Positions 61,521 through 64,000 of a stretch of DNA of 64,000 nt are shown one piece after another. The DNA comes from JANRKB01 sp033763695 (GTDB taxonomy: Bacteria; Planctomycetota; Phycisphaerae; Phycisphaerales; UBA1924), in assembly GCA_033763695.1 (NCBI GenBank), contig JANRKB010000023.1:62001-126000 (forward strand), written 5' to 3'. Below the pieces are notes generated by a model that made no database searches, was not told the origin of the DNA, and saw nothing but the letters and a program-made list of their open reading frames with translations. The translations under genes and the position numbers were made by a program. The stretch's first letter is position 1. Every line of letters starts with the position of its first letter.

Positions 61521-63757
61521 TCCGTCGACAGGTTCGACAGGAAGTTCTCCAGCGCGGCACGGGCCTGGGTTGCGGCCTGTTCTGCGGCGTTGATCTCGCC
61601 CGCGAGTTGCTCCACCCGCGTCTCCTGCTCGGTCAGTTTCGCGACGTAGCGCTTGTAGAGATCGCTGGCGCGATCAATGCTGCCCATGTTGCTGCGGATG
61701 CGATTCTGATCGCTGTCGATCTCGTTGCGGGCCTTGCGCAGGTTTGAGGCCTTCTCGTCGGCGCTTTGCACCGCTGCCTGGAGTTCCGCGGCTTTCTTGA
61801 AGGCTTCCACAACCTTGGGCGAGGCGATGCCGTCCTGCGACCAGCGCATCAGCGTGGGCAGATCGGTGCTCAGCAGGGCCATCGTCGATTCGCTCACGCG
61901 GGACTGCTTCACGGCGAGCTCTGCCGCGGCTCCGGCGGCGCAGTCGACTTCGAAGCGGTAGTTCTCGGCGGTTTCGCTCGTCGGCTTCTTGGGCTCAACG
62001 AGTTCTTCGCCGCTCTTGGGGTGTTCGATGACGATCGTGCGGGGACGCTTGGTGTCCTTGTTGGTGAACTGGTACGTCGTCGTGCGATCGATCCGCTGCA
62101 CCATCTGCAGCACGCCCTTGACGATCTTCACGCTTGTCATGCGCGAACTGTCGCCGGTCTTCTGGGCCGCGAGCACATCCAGATCGACGGCGTAGGCGAT
62201 GAGTCGCGTGTCGCCGGGCGCGACGTGATTGATCTGCGCGTCGCCCGCGTAGACGCCTTCATCGAAGACGGCGATGGGGCCGGGGAGCAGTTGCAGCCCG
62301 GTGGAGTTGGTGAGTTCCACGCCGCGCATCGGGTTGGTGCCGCGATCGAGGGAATAGATGCTCACACGCCGCTGCGGGAGGCTTTCGCCGACGATCTGCA
62401 GCATCGCCGAGCGTTGCCGCTCGATCGTCACCGGCTGCGGCAGGCGATATTGAAAGACCTCGCCGGTCTCGACGACGTCGGCGCGGCGGGAGGAGATGGC
62501 GGCGTATGCCGCTTGGGAGTACCCCGTCTCGCTCCCCGCTGCACGATCGGTCGCGACCAGTGAACGCAGTTCGGCTGACTCGCCCGCGGCCTTCGCCGCA
62601 TCGCGGCCGCCACCGCCGCGCGGCACCGCAGCCAATCCGGGGGCAGGCGCGGGGGACCCGGGCTTGTTCATCTCCGCGTCAAAGACGCGGGGCATGACGC
62701 CGGCGATCATCGGCACCGCGACGTCGGGCCGCGGCATGTACAGCGGTTCGTAGAGGTTCATCGTGAAGCTGACTGGTCGCCCGGAGACGAGCGAGAGGCG
62801 CACGTCCTTCCAATCTTCGTCGGTGGTGTTCTCGACGATGGCCCAGCCTTGCAGCAGCATGCTGGGCTTGGCGTCTTTCTGATCGTCGCGTTTGTCCTGC
62901 AGCACGGCGCGATACGACGTCTTCCACACCGGGCTTTCCTGGATGTACGCCAGCGCGATGTCGCGCGAGCCTTCGCCTTCGAGTGAGACGTCAACGGTCT
63001 TGAAGCGGTCTTGGCCCTGGGCCGCGATGAGCGCGAGCGCCTTGCTCAGGTCCGCGGCCAGAGTCTTGTCGGCGATGTCAAGCCCTTCGACATCGGCGAA
63101 GTTGTACGTGCGCAGGCCGTTGTCGGTCAGCAGCGTGACCCACGGCAGTTTGATGTTGGTGGCGACGCCGTCCTTGCCGGTGTAGATGGTGTCGCGCGAT
63201 TCGATGCCCATGACTGTGCCGCTGGCCTTGGATTGTGCGAAGAGCAGCGTCACCTGCTGGCCGCGCAGGCGACCGAGCAGAACGAGCGTGGACGGAGCGT
63301 CGGAGACGTCGATGCCGAAGGCGGAGAGGCGGCGTGAGAGCGGTTCCTTGGACCCGTAGGAGACGCCCGCGACGCGGCCCTTGCCGGAGAGATCGAGCAC
63401 CACGAGCGACTTGAGGATGTCGTTGACCTGCTCGGCGGTGAAGCGGAGCGGGACGCGGACATCGCCGCTCACGCTGCCGCGGCGTTCGAAGGAGGCGACG
63501 CCGGAGCGATAGAGCGTGATGTTCTTGATGGGCAGGTCGGAGAGAGCGGCGTCGGCCTTGGCGCGGGCGGCGTTGGTGGCGCGGGCCGCGGGCTTGGTGT
63601 CGAGTGGCTCGGACTGCTGCGCGCGTGCCAGCGGCGTCAGTGCCGCGGTGCCCGCGAGGGCCACGAGCAGGGCGATCGCGAAGCGCGTCGCGAGCGTGGG
63701 CGAAGTGGTGGGCGAAGTGGTGGGGGAGGTTCGGGCGGCGGCGGGCGTGATCGACAT
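61517..63757 (-). CDS. Exported DUF4139 protein
   Basis: A 746-residue exported protein. Signal peptide ends TPLARAQQ near residue 47. The N-terminal strands (ITLYRSGVASFERRG), the central strand-rich body (SPVWKTSYRAVLQDK, WAIVENTTDEDWKDVRLSLV) and the NLYEPLYMPRP region fit DUF4139-type proteins. A Gly/Ala-rich segment lies near residue 400. The last 100 residues form a long coiled coil (AAELQAAVQSADEKASNLRK and LTEQETRVEQLAGEINAAEQ). ATG 63757 has GGAGA upstream; the frame opens to 63958 without a ribosome site. Function unknown. Confidence 0.85.
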   Translation of the reverse strand: MSITPAAARTSPTTSPTTSPTLATRFAIALLVALAGTAALTPLARAQQSEPLDTKPAARATNAARAKADAALSDLPIKNITLYRSGVASFERRGSVSGDVRVPLRFTAEQVNDILKSLVVLDLSGKGRVAGVSYGSKEPLSRRLSAFGIDVSDAPSTLVLLGRLRGQQVTLLFAQSKASGTVMGIESRDTIYTGKDGVATNIKLPWVTLLTDNGLRTYNFADVEGLDIADKTLAADLSKALALIAAQGQDRFKTVDVSLEGEGSRDIALAYIQESPVWKTSYRAVLQDKRDDQKDAKPSMLLQGWAIVENTTDEDWKDVRLSLVSGRPVSFTMNLYEPLYMPRPDVAVPMIAGVMPRVFDAEMNKPGSPAPAPGLAAVPRGGGGRDAAKAAGESAELRSLVATDRAAGSETGYSQAAYAAISSRRADVVETGEVFQYRLPQPVTIERQRSAMLQIVGESLPQRRVSIYSLDRGTNPMRGVELTNSTGLQLLPGPIAVFDEGVYAGDAQINHVAPGDTRLIAYAVDLDVLAAQKTGDSSRMTSVKIVKGVLQMVQRIDRTTTYQFTNKDTKRPRTIVIEHPKSGEELVEPKKPTSETAENYRFEVDCAAGAAAELAVKQSRVSESTMALLSTDLPTLMRWSQDGIASPKVVEAFKKAAELQAAVQSADEKASNLRKARNEIDSDQNRIRSNMGSIDRASDLYKRYVAKLTEQETRVEQLAGEINAAEQAATQARAALENFLSNLSTE

Positions 63758-63944
63758 TGCGGATCTCCGTGGATGGCGTGTGCCCCGACACTGAGTGCTG
63801 ATGCACGTACAGCGTACTTGCCTTGCACAAGGTTCACCGAAATGGACGCGGATGCGTTGTTTTGCGGCGTGGGTCGGTGTTGATGGGCGCGGTCCGGTGT
63901 GGTCCGGTGCGTGTGGGCGTGCTTCCCATGCCGCGGCGCATCGA

Positions 63945-63950
63945 TATAGT
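63945..63950 (+). promoter_or_regulatory. -10 element of a leaderless mRNA
   Basis: TATAGT ends exactly 6 bases before ATG 63957, which is in frame to the end of the window. Confidence 0.5.
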
Positions 63951-63956
63951 CCGCCC

Positions 63957-64000
63957 ATGACGTCGTTGCCGGTGCTTCCAGTGGTTCCTCGGTCCGCATC
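63957..64000 (+). CDS. Start of a gene cut by the window end
   Basis: An open frame beginning MTSLPVLPVVPRSA and running off the window. Only 14 codons are visible, so nothing can be said of its product. The upstream TATAGT supports the start. Confidence 0.45.
   Translation, partial: MTSLPVLPVVPRSA

Overview
The window looks like chromosomal DNA of a planctomycete of the Phycisphaerae/Phycisphaerales type. The evidence is high GC, exported proteins with GC-type dockerin-like EF-hand pairs, an H-X9-DG pseudopilin, a CHRD protein with a short C-terminal sorting tail, a PgpH-type HD hydrolase next to phoH, and many start codons placed 5-7 bases after a -10-like hexamer (leaderless mRNAs). No phage, insertion sequence with transposase, CRISPR array or rRNA operon was seen. 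There is one tRNA, Arg(ACG).

Layout. 0-4 kb: a MacB/FtsX-type permease, an STN-like secretin-type protein, and a very unusual Asn/Gln/Gly/Phe/Tyr low-complexity protein. 4-17 kb: ordinary cellular genes (S41 protease, tsaD, a GGQ release-factor-like protein, a hotdog thioesterase, a DinB-like protein, an alpha/beta hydrolase, bifunctional putA, TerC, a Tat/lipoprotein amidase, MscS, a HAD hydrolase). 17-35 kb: a cold-shock protein with a long leader, a histidine kinase, rarA, an amidohydrolase, a degenerate 6-phosphogluconolactonase-like protein, an RluA-type pseudouridine synthase, gcvT, pgpH-phoH, and pdhB-pdhC. This stretch is rich in intergenic repeats: four copies of a ~300-430 bp multi-hairpin element, and several arrays of short 7-8 bp repeats in inverted pairs. 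One such pair encloses a four-helix-bundle gene inserted between pdhB and pdhC. 35-45 kb: a compact structured transcription unit of about 330 nt, an FG-GAP/VCBS dockerin protein, uvrA, a small membrane protein, pyrG with a ~100-residue N-terminal extension, and an unknown protein. 45-52 kb: exported proteins of unknown role (CHRD, two helical periplasmic proteins, DUF4340), a LOG protein and a PAS-LuxR regulator.

The most system-like locus is 52.1-58.0 kb. It has a good promoter with a TGAGA-N6-TCTCA inverted repeat over the expected start site, followed by six genes on one strand: a His/Cys/Asp-rich membrane protein, a pseudopilin, a secreted dockerin protein, an ABC ATPase, an FtsX-like permease with a long His/Asp/Glu loop, and a DUF3299 protein. 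By gene content and the metal-binding side chains I read it as a metal-responsive, probably zinc (Zur-type) envelope system.

The end holds rpsT, tRNA-Arg, the gnd-zwf pair (oxidative pentose phosphate pathway, with start and stop overlapping), a DUF4139 protein, and the first codons of a gene that runs off the window. Functions are assigned from motifs read by eye; no database search was possible.
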